A stretch of 64,000 nt of DNA from Phycicoccus sp. Soil802 (GCF_001429605.1 NZ_LMSS01000001.1:63415-127414), one strand, 5' to 3'. Numbered from the stretch's first letter, positions 8,222-16,149 are shown. Notes: a model not told the origin generated them from the letters alone. Translations and numbers: made by a program.

Positions 8222-9622
8222 ATGGCACTCGCACCCGACAGCGCGTCAGCCGGCGGACTCGGTCCCGACCGGCCGGTGCTGACTGCCGCCCACGACGCGA
8301 GCGAGGCCTTGGCGGGTGCTCAGCCGGAGCGGCTGTGGGCGCTGTCCGACGCCGAGCTCGAGGAGGCGCTGACCACCATGGGTCAGCTGCACGGGAGCGT
8401 CGAGGCCCAGCTGGCGGCGATGGTGACTGAGGCCAGGTCTCGGGGGCTGGGGGTCGGCGAAGGTTGGGGTCCTCAGGACTGGGCTCGGATGAAGGCGCCG
8501 GGTCTGGGCACGCGATTGTTGGCCGACCTCGACACGGTCGCCACGGCGGCCGACGAGCCTCGCCTGGCGCAGGTCCGGGAAGCCGTGGCGGCGGGGACCG
8601 ATCCGGGCGCCACCGATGCTCTTCCCGTGGCCAAGGCGGCGATGCTCGTGCGGTTCCACCGCGGGGCGCGTGGGCTGGCCGATCCGCAGCACCTGGAGGA
8701 CGCCACCGCCGAGCTGCTCTGGGGAGCGCGAGGCCATGACGGGATGCCTGAGAAGACGCTCGCGATCGCGATCCGCCGCACGGCCGACCTGTTGCGACCT
8801 GACCAGCTGGTGGAGCACGAGGCCGAGGTTCGACGCGCCCACCGCTCGTTGGACAAGTCGAAGGGCGCGCTCGGCATGTGGCGCTACACCCTGCTGCTCG
8901 ACGACGAGGGCGCCGCGATCGTCGACGCCGCCGTCGATGCGCTGGCCAAGCCCCAGAAGGACCCGGACACGGGCGACAACGACCCACGCACTCCGGGTGC
9001 GCGACGGGCGGACGCCATGCTCGACCTGGTGCGGCGAGCGGTGAGCGCCCCGGACGGCGTGCCCCGTCAGGCCAAGACGAGCCTTGTGGTCACGATCAAG
9101 CTCGACGAGCTCCAGCAGCTGTCTCGTGGTGCCGGACTCACGGTCGGCGGCGAGCCGCTGCCCATCGAGACGGTGCGGCGCCTGGCGTGTGACGCCCAGG
9201 TCATCCCGGCCGTGCTCGGCACCCACGGCGAGATCCTCGAACAAGGTCGGGCCGAGCGGCTGTTCAACCGTGCGCAGATCCGCCATCTCTGGCTGCGGGA
9301 TCGACACTGCACCTTCCCGGGGTGCACCAGACCCGCGAGCTGGTGCGACGCCCACCACCTCCTGCACTGGGCCGACGGCGGTCCCACCGACACCAGCCAT
9401 GGCGCGCTCCTGTGCCAGCGGCACCACACCGTCGTGCACACCAACCGCTACGCCGGCGAAGTCGTCGAGGGGTCGAGCGGCCCGTTCGTGAAGTGGGACC
9501 TGACACCGGAGTCCTACGACGTCCAGCTCGCGCAGTGGCGCAGCGCCCAGCCCCCTGGGGATCACGGCGCGGATGGCGTCGACGCCGAGGAGCGCGATGG
9601 CGCGCCGCCGCCGCAACGATGA
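8222..9622 (+). CDS. DUF222 / HNH endonuclease domain protein (13E12-like)
   Basis: A 466-residue protein of the actinobacterial DUF222-HNH family, related to the mycobacterial 13E12 repeat proteins. Residues 1-330 form the DUF222 region (ALSDAELEEALTTMGQLHGS; AMLDLVRRAVSAPDG). Residues 350-420 carry an HNH nuclease module with zinc-type cysteines and histidines: CTFPGCTRPASWCDAHHLL, then HWADGGPTDTSHGALLCQRHH. Such proteins are multi-copy in Intrasporangiaceae genomes. Their biological role is not established; mobile-element or DNA-repair links have been suggested. The in-frame start at 8051 is rejected because TACGGT at 8210 and the ATG at 8222 form a typical leaderless start. It appears isolated, not in an operon. 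Confidence 0.9.
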   Translation: MALAPDSASAGGLGPDRPVLTAAHDASEALAGAQPERLWALSDAELEEALTTMGQLHGSVEAQLAAMVTEARSRGLGVGEGWGPQDWARMKAPGLGTRLLADLDTVATAADEPRLAQVREAVAAGTDPGATDALPVAKAAMLVRFHRGARGLADPQHLEDATAELLWGARGHDGMPEKTLAIAIRRTADLLRPDQLVEHEAEVRRAHRSLDKSKGALGMWRYTLLLDDEGAAIVDAAVDALAKPQKDPDTGDNDPRTPGARRADAMLDLVRRAVSAPDGVPRQAKTSLVVTIKLDELQQLSRGAGLTVGGEPLPIETVRRLACDAQVIPAVLGTHGEILEQGRAERLFNRAQIRHLWLRDRHCTFPGCTRPASWCDAHHLLHWADGGPTDTSHGALLCQRHHTVVHTNRYAGEVVEGSSGPFVKWDLTPESYDVQLAQWRSAQPPGDHGADGVDAEERDGAPPPQR

Positions 9623-9673
9623 CCCCGCTCCACACCCCGCCCGGACCGGCGGGGCGCGAAGCATGTCCGGGGC

Positions 9674-9717
9674 GCGGGACGCGGGGACGCGGGGACGCGG
9701 GGACGCGGGGGCGGGGT
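9674..9717 (+). repeat. 8-bp tandem repeat GCGGGGAC with G-quadruplex potential
   Basis: Consecutive GCGGGGAC units (9682-9705, degenerate copies on each side) give five G-runs of four or more at 9684-9687, 9692-9695, 9700-9703, 9708-9712 and 9714-9717, separated by 1-4 nt. This satisfies a strict intramolecular G-quadruplex pattern on the + strand, just downstream of the HNH gene. Confidence 0.75.
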
Positions 9718-9794
9718 CGCCGGGGGCGGGGGCGCCGGGTCTCTGGGCTGCCGGGATGCGTGGCTGCTGGTGCCGAGGCCCACAGCCAGCGGTG

Positions 9795-9833
9795 GCGGGG
9801 TATGCCGCGTGGTGACCACGCGGCATACCCCGC
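9795..9833 (+). terminator. GTATGCC-paired inverted repeat, 19-bp arms
   Basis: Arms 9795-9813 and 9815-9833 are perfect complements around one G, with the same core as the hairpins at 6025 and 15334. It lies between the convergent HNH and ECF41 genes, 9 bp from the ECF41 stop. Confidence 0.8.
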
Positions 9834-9842
9834 GCCGCGGGC

Positions 9843-10784
9843 TCAGCGAGCGGACTGGATGATCGCCACCACGTCGCCGACCTCGCCGAGGTGGGCGAGC
9901 TTGTCGGGGTTGACGATCGAGCGGATCCCGGTGATCTCGCCCTCGGTGATGTCGAGCGACCACACCCCGAGCACGCGGTCCTGGTCGTCGACGTAGATCG
10001 CGCCAGGCCCGCCGTTGATCTCGACCGGGCGCATCGACACCTGCGGGAACCGCGCCAGCGCCCGCAGCCAGTTGCCCAGGGTGCGCGCGACGCGACTGCG
10101 GCCGCGCAGCGACCGGGCCAGGGCCGGCACCTTGCCGCCTCCGTCGCCGGTCAGTTCCACGTCGTGGGCGAGCAGCGACTCGAGCGCGGCGAGGTCGCCG
10201 TCGTGGGCGGCGGCGAAGAAGCGCGACGCCAGCTCACGCTGCTGCTCGCGCGTGGTGGTGAACCGCGGCCGGCGCGTCTTGACGTGCTGACGCGCCCGGC
10301 TGGCGAGCTGGCGGACGTTGTCCTCGGTCTTGCCGACGATGTCGGTGATCTCGGTGTACCCGTAGCCGAACACGTCGTGCAGCAACAGCACCGCGCGTTG
10401 TTCGGGGGAGAGGCTCTCGAGCAGCACCAGCATCGCCAGCGACAGCGAGTCGGCGGTCTCGGCCTGCCGCGCCGGGTCGTCGGGCGCACCCGAACCGTCG
10501 GTGATGATGGGTTCGGGCAGCCACTCGCCGACGTAGCGCTCGCGGCGAGCACGGGCCGACTTCAGCTCGTTGATCGCCAGCCGGGTGGTGATGGTGGCGA
10601 CGAAGGCGCGCGGCGAGGCGATCTCCTCGCCGGCGTCGAGCGACTGGTGCACCCGCAGCAGTGCCTCCTGCACGACGTCCTCGGCCTCCGAGACGCTGCC
10701 GAGCATCCGGTAGGCGATCGCGAACGACGTCGGGCGCAGCGCGTCGAGCAGCTCCTCGCGATCCTTCAGGGGGCCGTCGGTCAC
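9843..10784 (-). CDS. ECF41-family RNA polymerase sigma factor (SigJ-like)
   Basis: A 313-residue extracytoplasmic-function sigma factor with a C-terminal SnoaL-like extension. Sigma-2 is visible near residues 15-80 (RMLGSVSEAEDVVQEALLR) and sigma-4 near 130-185 (LSPEQRAVLLLHDVFGYGY). The C-terminal domain carries the two ECF41 hallmarks, DGGGK and, near the end, NPDKL. In ECF41 factors this domain, not a separate anti-sigma factor, regulates activity. The GTG at 10784 overlaps the stop of the upstream epimerase gene by 4 bp, so the pair is translationally coupled. ECF41 genes typically sit beside a carboxymuconolactone decarboxylase, oxidoreductase or epimerase, and the neighbour here is an epimerase. 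Confidence 0.93.
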   Translation of the reverse strand: MTDGPLKDREELLDALRPTSFAIAYRMLGSVSEAEDVVQEALLRVHQSLDAGEEIASPRAFVATITTRLAINELKSARARRERYVGEWLPEPIITDGSGAPDDPARQAETADSLSLAMLVLLESLSPEQRAVLLLHDVFGYGYTEITDIVGKTEDNVRQLASRARQHVKTRRPRFTTTREQQRELASRFFAAAHDGDLAALESLLAHDVELTGDGGGKVPALARSLRGRSRVARTLGNWLRALARFPQVSMRPVEINGGPGAIYVDDQDRVLGVWSLDITEGEITGIRSIVNPDKLAHLGEVGDVVAIIQSAR

Positions 10785-11734
10785 GTCCGCACCCGTTCGG
10801 TGGAGGTCAGCTCGGCGAACCCCTGCCGCCAGCTCGGGTGCGAGGGCTCCCAGCCGAGCTCGCGCTTGGCCTTGGCGTTCGAGGCGCCCCGCAACTCGGT
10901 CATCATCGCCACTCCGATCTCCCCGGTCAGCAACCGTCCCACGAACCGCGGCACGTGCATCGGCTCCTTCGCCCCCAACGTACGCGCCAGGACGGGCAGC
11001 CACTCGGCGACCTTCGCGGGTTCGTCGTCGACGACGTTGTAGACCCCGCGGTGACCGTGGTCGATCGCCGCGACGGTCGCCTCGGCAGCGTCGGCGATGT
11101 GGATGAACGACCACACCGCACCGCCGTTGCCCACGACCGGGAACTTGCGCTGCCGCACGGCGTCGGTCTGCTCCCCGTCGGGTCCGAGCGACGTGCCGGG
11201 CCCGTAGAAACCGCCGTAGCGCAGCACGATCCCCTCGGTCCAGGTGGCCGCGAGGACTGCGTCCTCGACGTGCTTGATGGCCGCGACCGTCTGGCGCATC
11301 TCCTTGGCCGCCCCGACGCCGAACGTGTCCTCCTCGGTCTTCACCAGTCCGCCGACGCGTTCGTATGCCGCGAAGAAGCTCTGCGCGACGAACCGCTTCA
11401 CCCCGACGGCCTGACCGGCCGAGAGCAGGTGGTCGGTGCCCTCGCGGCGGAGCCGGTTGGTCATCGCGAACGCCTGGTCGAAGTGGCGCAGGTCCATCGG
11501 GCCGATCGAGGTCAGCTGGTGGACGATCACGTCGGGCTGCGCCCGCCCGACCGCCTCGGCGACCTGGTCGGCGTCGAGGGCGTCGGCCACGACCGGCTCG
11601 GCACCCAGATCGCGGAGCAGCTGCTGCTTCGACGCACTCCGCGTCATCCCCGTGACCTCGTGGCCTGCCCGCACCAGCAACGGCACGAGCTGCTGGCCGA
11701 TGGCTCCGGTGGCTCCTGCGACGAACACCTTCAT
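10781..11734 (-). CDS. NAD(P)-dependent epimerase/dehydratase family protein (ECF41 partner)
   Basis: A 317-residue extended short-chain dehydrogenase/reductase. The Rossmann glycine motif is at the N-terminus (MKVFVAGATGAIGQQL), followed by an acidic segment (VVADALDAD) and later HQLTSIGP. The canonical YxxxK catalytic pair is not obvious to me, so this may be an atypical, NmrA-like or ligand-sensing member. The ATG at 11734 follows GAGGGAGAACC, a good ribosome site; the longer frame to 11797 is rejected. It is the first gene of a two-gene operon with the ECF41 sigma factor, the arrangement expected for sigma-factor-controlled redox partners. Confidence 0.88.
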   Translation of the reverse strand: MKVFVAGATGAIGQQLVPLLVRAGHEVTGMTRSASKQQLLRDLGAEPVVADALDADQVAEAVGRAQPDVIVHQLTSIGPMDLRHFDQAFAMTNRLRREGTDHLLSAGQAVGVKRFVAQSFFAAYERVGGLVKTEEDTFGVGAAKEMRQTVAAIKHVEDAVLAATWTEGIVLRYGGFYGPGTSLGPDGEQTDAVRQRKFPVVGNGGAVWSFIHIADAAEATVAAIDHGHRGVYNVVDDEPAKVAEWLPVLARTLGAKEPMHVPRFVGRLLTGEIGVAMMTELRGASNAKAKRELGWEPSHPSWRQGFAELTSTERVRT

Positions 11735-11820
11735 GGTTCTCCCTCGTCTTTCGATCTCGACTCGATCCTCGGTGATGTCCTGCACCAACTCAGACAAGAC
11801 AGCTCGCCCGGCTGTGACAG

Positions 11821-12168
11821 TCAGGGTTGGTCGCGCTGCCGACGCAGGCGTGCGTTGTCCTCCTGCAGCTCGGTGTTGCGGCGCCTGAGACCACGGTTGC
11901 GGTGGCTCAGGTCCGCGTTGTCGTCCTGCAGGTCGAGCACCATGGCGACCGCGGCGAGGGTCACCCCGGACTCGACCAGCTCACTGACCCGGGCGATGCG
12001 GGCCAGGTCCGCGTCGCTGTAGCGGCGGGTCCCGCCCTCGGTCCGCTCGGGAGTCACCAGGCCCTTCTCCTCGTAGAGACGCAGGGTGGGGACGGGCAGG
12101 CCGACGAGCTCGGCCGCGACCGAGATCGCGTACAGCGGACGGCTCGACGGCTGCGGTTGCTCGGTCAC
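11821..12168 (-). CDS. MerR-family regulator, HspR-like
   Basis: A 115-residue MerR-type regulator. The DNA-binding domain occupies residues 10-80, with YAISVAAELVGLPVPTLRLYE followed by GLVTPERTEGGTRRYSDADL. The remainder is a Leu/Asn/Arg-rich heptad pattern (LQDDNADLSHRNRGLRRR) that should form the dimerising coiled coil. There is no effector-binding domain, as in HspR, the repressor of heat-shock genes in actinobacteria. It is divergent from hsp20, with 126 bp between the starts and an inverted repeat in between, so repression of hsp20 and of itself is likely. GTGAGG upstream supports the GTG start. Confidence 0.88.
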   Translation of the reverse strand: MTEQPQPSSRPLYAISVAAELVGLPVPTLRLYEEKGLVTPERTEGGTRRYSDADLARIARVSELVESGVTLAAVAMVLDLQDDNADLSHRNRGLRRRNTELQEDNARLRRQRDQP

Positions 12169-12187
12169 GACTGCCTCACCCGAGCGC

Positions 12188-12217
12188 TTGACAAAACGGC
12201 ACTTGTCGATCTACAAA
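12188..12217 (+). promoter_or_regulatory. hsp20 promoter with overlapping inverted repeat
   Basis: TTGACA (12188-12193) and TACAAA (12212-12217) with an 18-nt spacer resemble a housekeeping promoter. GACAA (12190-12194) and TTGTC (12203-12207) form a short inverted repeat overlapping the -35 box, a plausible site for the HspR-like repressor. It differs in arm sequence and spacing from the canonical HAIR element. Confidence 0.5.
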
Positions 12218-12294
12218 ATCTATAGCCCATGACTGAGATTCTAGGAGACACAGTCAGGGAAGGAAATAGGCCCTCATCCTTGGAGGTGGTTGTG

Positions 12295-12717
12295 ATGCTG
12301 ATGCGGACTGACCAGTTCCGCGAGCTGGACCAGCTGGCCCAGCAGGTCTTCGGGACGATGGCTCGTCCCACGGTGATGCCCATGGACGCGTGGCGCGAGG
12401 GCGACACCTTCGTCGTCGAGTTCGACCTCCCGGGCGTCGACCCCGGTTCCATCGACCTCGACGTGGAGCGCAACGTGCTCACCGTCAAGGCCGAGCGCCA
12501 GCGGCTCGACGACGACGTCGACACCATCGCCACCGAACGGCAGCGCGGGGTGTTCAGCCGGCAGCTGTTCCTCGGCGACACCCTCGACGTCGACCGGGTG
12601 GAGGCGACCTACGTCAACGGCGTGCTCCGGCTGACCATCCCGGTGGCCGAGCAGGCCAAGCCACGCAAGATCGAGATCAGCTCAGGCGACCGCCAGCAGC
12701 ACGCGATCTCGGCCTGA
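12295..12717 (+). CDS. Hsp20/alpha-crystallin family small heat-shock protein
   Basis: A 140-residue cytoplasmic holdase chaperone. The alpha-crystallin domain spans about residues 25-125: the [20 protein letters not shown] entry, the [14 protein letters not shown] strand and the C-terminal conserved A-x-x-x-N-G-V-L motif ([14 protein letters not shown]). The tail PRKIEI serves as the I-x-I-like anchor for oligomer formation. The start at 12295 has GGAGG at 12282-12286; the ATG at 12229 lies upstream of that site and is less likely. Divergent from a HspR-like regulator, so heat-inducible expression is expected. Confidence 0.94.
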   Translation: MLMRTDQFRELDQLAQQVFGTMARPTVMPMDAWREGDTFVVEFDLPGVDPGSIDLDVERNVLTVKAERQRLDDDVDTIATERQRGVFSRQLFLGDTLDVDRVEATYVNGVLRLTIPVAEQAKPRKIEISSGDRQQHAISA

Positions 12718-12892
12718 CGCTGCGGCCACACCAGCTGTCCCCGTCGACCCAGCCGCTCCGGGTGCCGCACCCCCGGGGGCGCTGTCGGCTCAGTTGGGCT
12801 CCTTCGTGAGCCCCGGGTCGGCGGGGACTGGCTGCTTCCAGCCGGCCTCGCGACGGTGACGTCGAAAACTAGGGCCGGGGGAGGAGGCCGTA
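12718..12892. other. 175-bp gap between convergent hsp20 and MFS genes
   Basis: No gene is supported here. A leftward frame ending at 12790 reads FRRHRREAGWKQPVPADPG..., which would suit the tail of a membrane protein, but it is out of frame with the MFS gene and I do not call it. No clean terminator hairpin was found. Confidence 0.4.
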
Positions 12893-14245
12893 CTAGGGGC
12901 GCGGGAGCAGGGACGGGCGAGGCAGGTGGATCGCCACCGAGGTGAGACCGAGCCGCAGCGATGCAGCCCGAGCGAGGTGCCGGCACACCAGGAGCGTGAC
13001 GACTGCCGGGACCGCCCCCGACGCGAGAAGGGCCGTGCGGGCCCCGTAGGTCTCGGCCAACCACCCCACCACCGGTCCGCCCACCGCGCCGCTGCCGATG
13101 AAGACCAGCAGGTAGAGCCCGACGACGCGGCCACGCAGGTGGTCGACGGCTGCGAGCTGGACCAGGGACTGCGCCGACGTGAGGAAGCCGAGGTTGGCCG
13201 CGCCGACCGTGACCAGAAGGATCGTGAAGACCTCCTGTCCCGGTGCGGCCGCCGTCACGAGCAGGGCTGCGGCCAGCGTGGAGCCGGCGACCCCGACCGT
13301 GCGCAGACGCGGCTGCTGCCGACGACGCGCCGTGGTCAGCGCGCCCGCGAGGGCGCCCAGCGCGACGACACCGTTGAGCAGACCCAGCCCCGAGGCTCCG
13401 GAGTGGAACACGTCCTTGGCGTAGGCGGCGAGCGTCACCGGCAGGCTGATCGTGAAGAAGCCGAAGGCGCCGACCATGACGACGGGCCACAGGACGCTCG
13501 GGGTGTGCACGGCATACGACAGCCCGGCCCGGACCCCGGGCGCGCGACCACTCGCGCCGACGCGCGCGGCAGCCGCACGGCGGGCAGCGCGGACCTCCAC
13601 TCGGGTGGGCGTGCCGCGCATGCACAACATCGCGACGACGGGTCCCACGAAGGACACCGCGTTGACGACGAACGCCCAACCGGCACCGACCGTGCTCATC
13701 AGGAGGCCGCCGAGGACCGGCCCGGCCATCGCCCCGATCTGGAAGGTGCAGGAGACGAGGCTGATGGCGTTCGCGAGCTGGGGGCCGTCGACCACCTCGG
13801 ACACGAACGACTGGCGCACCGGGTTGTCGAGCGCCGCGACCGTCCCGAGGACGGCGGCCAGCAGGAAGACGTGCCAGACCTCGACCCGACCGCTGAGGGT
13901 CAGCACGGCCAGGGCGGTCGCTGTCAGCATCATCGAGACCTGCGTGCCGAGGAGCAGCTGGCGCTTCGGGAGGCGGTCGGCCAGCAGGCCGGCGTGCAGC
14001 CCGAACAGCAGGGTGGGCGCGAACTGGAACGCCGTGACCACCCCGACCGCGGTCGGGCTGTCGGTCATGGTCAGGACGAGCCAGTCCTGGGCGATGCGCT
14101 GGACCCACCCACCGGTGCCCGAGAGCAGCAGACCGGACAGCAGCAACCGGAAGTTGCGGTTGGCGAGGGAGGGGAAGGTGCGCGAGAAGTGTTGGGGGAG
14201 TAGTGGTGTGGAGATGCGGACAGAGGCAGCGTCGGTGGAGCTCAA
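12893..14245 (-). CDS. MFS transporter (EntS/DHA3-type exporter)
   Basis: A 12-TM major-facilitator exporter of about 450 residues. The N-terminal signature SLANRNFRLLLSGLLLSGTG, the WVQRIAQDWLVL helix and the intracellular loop GLLADRLPKRQLLL are typical of the EntS/multidrug-efflux subgroup. TM segments continue to the end (SGAVPAVVTLLVCRHLA). Only TTG codons are available as starts upstream of the conserved N-terminus. I choose the TTG at 14245 because a TACCTT -10 box (14259-14264, minus strand) lies just before it; the TTG at 14344 is the alternative. Divergent from a LysR regulator that presumably controls it. Confidence 0.88.
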   Translation of the reverse strand: MSSTDAASVRISTPLLPQHFSRTFPSLANRNFRLLLSGLLLSGTGGWVQRIAQDWLVLTMTDSPTAVGVVTAFQFAPTLLFGLHAGLLADRLPKRQLLLGTQVSMMLTATALAVLTLSGRVEVWHVFLLAAVLGTVAALDNPVRQSFVSEVVDGPQLANAISLVSCTFQIGAMAGPVLGGLLMSTVGAGWAFVVNAVSFVGPVVAMLCMRGTPTRVEVRAARRAAAARVGASGRAPGVRAGLSYAVHTPSVLWPVVMVGAFGFFTISLPVTLAAYAKDVFHSGASGLGLLNGVVALGALAGALTTARRRQQPRLRTVGVAGSTLAAALLVTAAAPGQEVFTILLVTVGAANLGFLTSAQSLVQLAAVDHLRGRVVGLYLLVFIGSGAVGGPVVGWLAETYGARTALLASGAVPAVVTLLVCRHLARAASLRLGLTSVAIHLPRPSLLPRP

Positions 14246-14384
14246 GGGTCGTCCCGGGAAGGTAGCGTCGTGGTCGGGTGGAGTCGGGTGGCGGGGATCG
14301 GTGCAGTCAGGCTGGCCGCACGAGGTCCAGTCTCGCCCGGTCAACGGCGCGGCGCAGTATTCTCATCCAGAATCAGTCCTATAA

Positions 14385-14422
14385 GTGTCATGCAGCATCG
14401 CAATGACAACTCGCAATGACAC
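14385..14422. promoter_or_regulatory. LysR-type operator between MFS and LysR genes
   Basis: TGTCAT (14386-14391) and ATGACA (14403-14408) form an inverted repeat with an 11-nt spacer, i.e. a T-N11-A-like LysR box. A second ATGACAC follows at 14416-14422. The site sits in the divergent promoter region, before the LysR start at 14444. Confidence 0.65.
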
Positions 14423-14443
14423 GTCGTCGAGAGGACCAGTGCC

Positions 14444-15319
14444 GTGTACGACCCGGAGCTGCTGCGCACGTTCGTCGCCGTCGCCCAGTCGCTGAGCTTC
14501 ACCCGAGCCGGCGAGACCCTGGGGCTGCGTCAGCCGACGGTCAGCCAGCACGTGCGTCGCCTCGAGGACGCGGTGGGGCGGCCGCTGTTCGTCCGCGACA
14601 CCCGGAGCGTCGCCCTGACGTCCGACGGCGAGGCGATGGCGGCGTTCGCCCGCGACATCCTCGCGGCGCAGGAACGAGCGGTCGGCTACTTCACCGGCTC
14701 CCACCTGCAGGGGCGGCTGCGGTTCGGGGTCACCGACGACCTCGCGCTCACGCCGCTGCCCCGCATCCTGCGCGACTTCCGCCAGCTCTACCCGCGGATC
14801 GACCTCGAGCTCGCGGTTCTCCAGAACGAGTCCCTGGTGCGGCGGATCGAGTCGGGCCACCTCGACGTCGCGTTCGTCAAGCGCGGCGCCGACGCCCCGC
14901 GGACCACCCGCGGGCAGCTCGTCCGGCGGGACCAGCTGGTCTGGTGCGGCATCAGCTCGACCCGGATCGAGCCCGAGCAGCCGGTCCCGCTGGTCGTCTA
15001 CCAGGCGCCGAGCCTGAGCCGTGCGGTCAGCGTGCAGGCCCTCGAGAAGGTCGATCGACGCAGCCGGATCACCTGCACGGTCCGCGGGGTCAACGGCGTG
15101 CTCGCCGCAGTCCGCGCGGGGCTCGGGGTCGCCGTGATGGCCCGGACCCTCATGCCGGCCGACCTCGTGGAGGTGCCGTCGACAATCGGACTGCCCAAGC
15201 TGCCGCACCTCGACCTGGTCCTGCTCACGAACCGCAGCGCCCCCGCCGAACCGGCCAAGGCCCTCACGTCCGCCATCCTCGCGAGCGGCGCGCCCCTCAC
15301 CACCGTGACGGCCGGCTGA
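14444..15319 (+). CDS. LysR-family transcriptional regulator
   Basis: A 291-residue LysR-type regulator. The winged helix-turn-helix is at residues 1-60 (LLRTFVAVAQSLSFTRAGET, then LRQPTVSQHVRRLEDAVGRP). The periplasmic-binding-protein-like effector domain follows from about residue 88 (LRFGVTDDLALTPLPRILRD). The ligand is unknown. The GTG start at 14444 has GAGAGGA upstream. It is divergently arranged with the MFS exporter, and an inverted repeat of the T-N11-A type separates them, so it is probably the exporter's activator or repressor. A GTATGCC hairpin follows the stop. Confidence 0.93.
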   Translation: MYDPELLRTFVAVAQSLSFTRAGETLGLRQPTVSQHVRRLEDAVGRPLFVRDTRSVALTSDGEAMAAFARDILAAQERAVGYFTGSHLQGRLRFGVTDDLALTPLPRILRDFRQLYPRIDLELAVLQNESLVRRIESGHLDVAFVKRGADAPRTTRGQLVRRDQLVWCGISSTRIEPEQPVPLVVYQAPSLSRAVSVQALEKVDRRSRITCTVRGVNGVLAAVRAGLGVAVMARTLMPADLVEVPSTIGLPKLPHLDLVLLTNRSAPAEPAKALTSAILASGAPLTTVTAG

Positions 15320-15333
15320 GCCGCTCGAGGCGA

Positions 15334-15364
15334 GGTATGCCGCGTGGTGCCCACGCGGCATACC
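15334..15364 (+). terminator. GTATGCC-paired inverted repeat after lysR
   Basis: GGTATGCCGCGTGG (15334-15347) and CCACGCGGCATACC (15351-15364) are perfect 14-bp arms around TGC. Same core as the hairpins at 3948, 6025 and 9795. Confidence 0.78.
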
Positions 15365-15495
15365 CCGGGCGCCTCAGGCATCCGTCGCAGGCACGGTCAC
15401 CCATGCGTGGGAGCCGGGCGCCGACGACCGCGCCTAGCGTCGGCCGAGGGCTGACACCCAGCCCGCTGGACGACACGAGGCCCGAGGAGACACCC

Positions 15496-16014
15496 ATGAG
15501 ACCTGCCCGCGTCGCAGCCGCCGCCGTACTGGCACTGGCCGCTGCCATCACCATCCCCGCCAGCTCCGCCTCCGCGGCGGAGCTGCCCGCACCCGAGATC
15601 GCCTGGGTCGGCCAGCAGGTCGTCGCCAACGGCAGCGACGCGTACATCCAGGCGAAGTTCCGCTGCTGGGGTGGCGAGACCGGCACCCACCTCTGGGCCT
15701 CGATCAAGCAAGGCGGCGCCGACCCCACCGCGGAGGGCTCCGGCATGCTGTCGGACGCCTGGTACGACACCAACTACCAGTACGCGAACGACCCTGCTGG
15801 GCAGACGATCCAGTGCGACGGCCGGTGGCACGTCAACCGCTTCACGGTGAAGCTCGTGGACCACCCGTTCGGGGCGCCCTACGTCTCGGGCACGCTCGCC
15901 AACGGCGCCGCCTGGGTGCAGTTCTGCGTGTTCGACTCCAGTGCCACCGACGACAACTTCCCGACCGGCTTCGCCTACGACTACGGCTGGAAGACCGTCA
16001 TCGCCCAACACTGA
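15496..16014 (+). CDS. Small secreted protein of unknown function
   Basis: A 172-residue exported protein. A Sec signal peptide (MRPARVAAAAVLALAAAITI) ends at an AxA site (SASAAE, about residue 30). The mature part is hydrophilic and rich in Trp, Tyr and Gly, with three cysteines (FRCWGG, IQCDGR, QFCVFD), suggesting a beta-sandwich. The overall pattern of short beta-strands around RCWGG and QCDGRWH recalls secreted DUF6299-like proteins, but I cannot confirm this. The ATG at 15496 follows GAGGAGACACCC. It is transcribed rightward as a single gene between lysR and an SRPBCC gene. Confidence 0.8.
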   Translation: MRPARVAAAAVLALAAAITIPASSASAAELPAPEIAWVGQQVVANGSDAYIQAKFRCWGGETGTHLWASIKQGGADPTAEGSGMLSDAWYDTNYQYANDPAGQTIQCDGRWHVNRFTVKLVDHPFGAPYVSGTLANGAAWVQFCVFDSSATDDNFPTGFAYDYGWKTVIAQH

Positions 16015-16033
16015 CCGCGCCCGGAACTTTGCA

Positions 16034-16070
16034 CGGCAACCCCGAGAAATGATGCGTCGAGGGGTTGCCG
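16034..16070 (+). terminator. Probable terminator after the secreted protein
   Basis: CGGCAACCCC (16034-16043) and GGGGTTGCCG (16061-16070) are perfect 10-bp arms with a 17-nt loop, 19 bp after the stop codon. Confidence 0.6.
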
Positions 16071-16149
16071 ACAGCGCCCACACGCGGTCGACTGTCGGGT
16101 GTGGGTCACGCCCACCCGGGGCGCGGCCAGCTCGGACGGAGGTCTGCAC

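Noticed and set aside
12790-13134. Frameshifted tail of the MFS gene
   Set aside because: The alternative frame ending at 12790 looks membrane-protein-like only at its very end, and the main frame already ends normally after the last TM.
14416-16014. A single 532-codon + strand gene including the small secreted protein
   Set aside because: Its first two thirds overlap lysR in another frame; the signal peptide start at 15496 defines the real gene.
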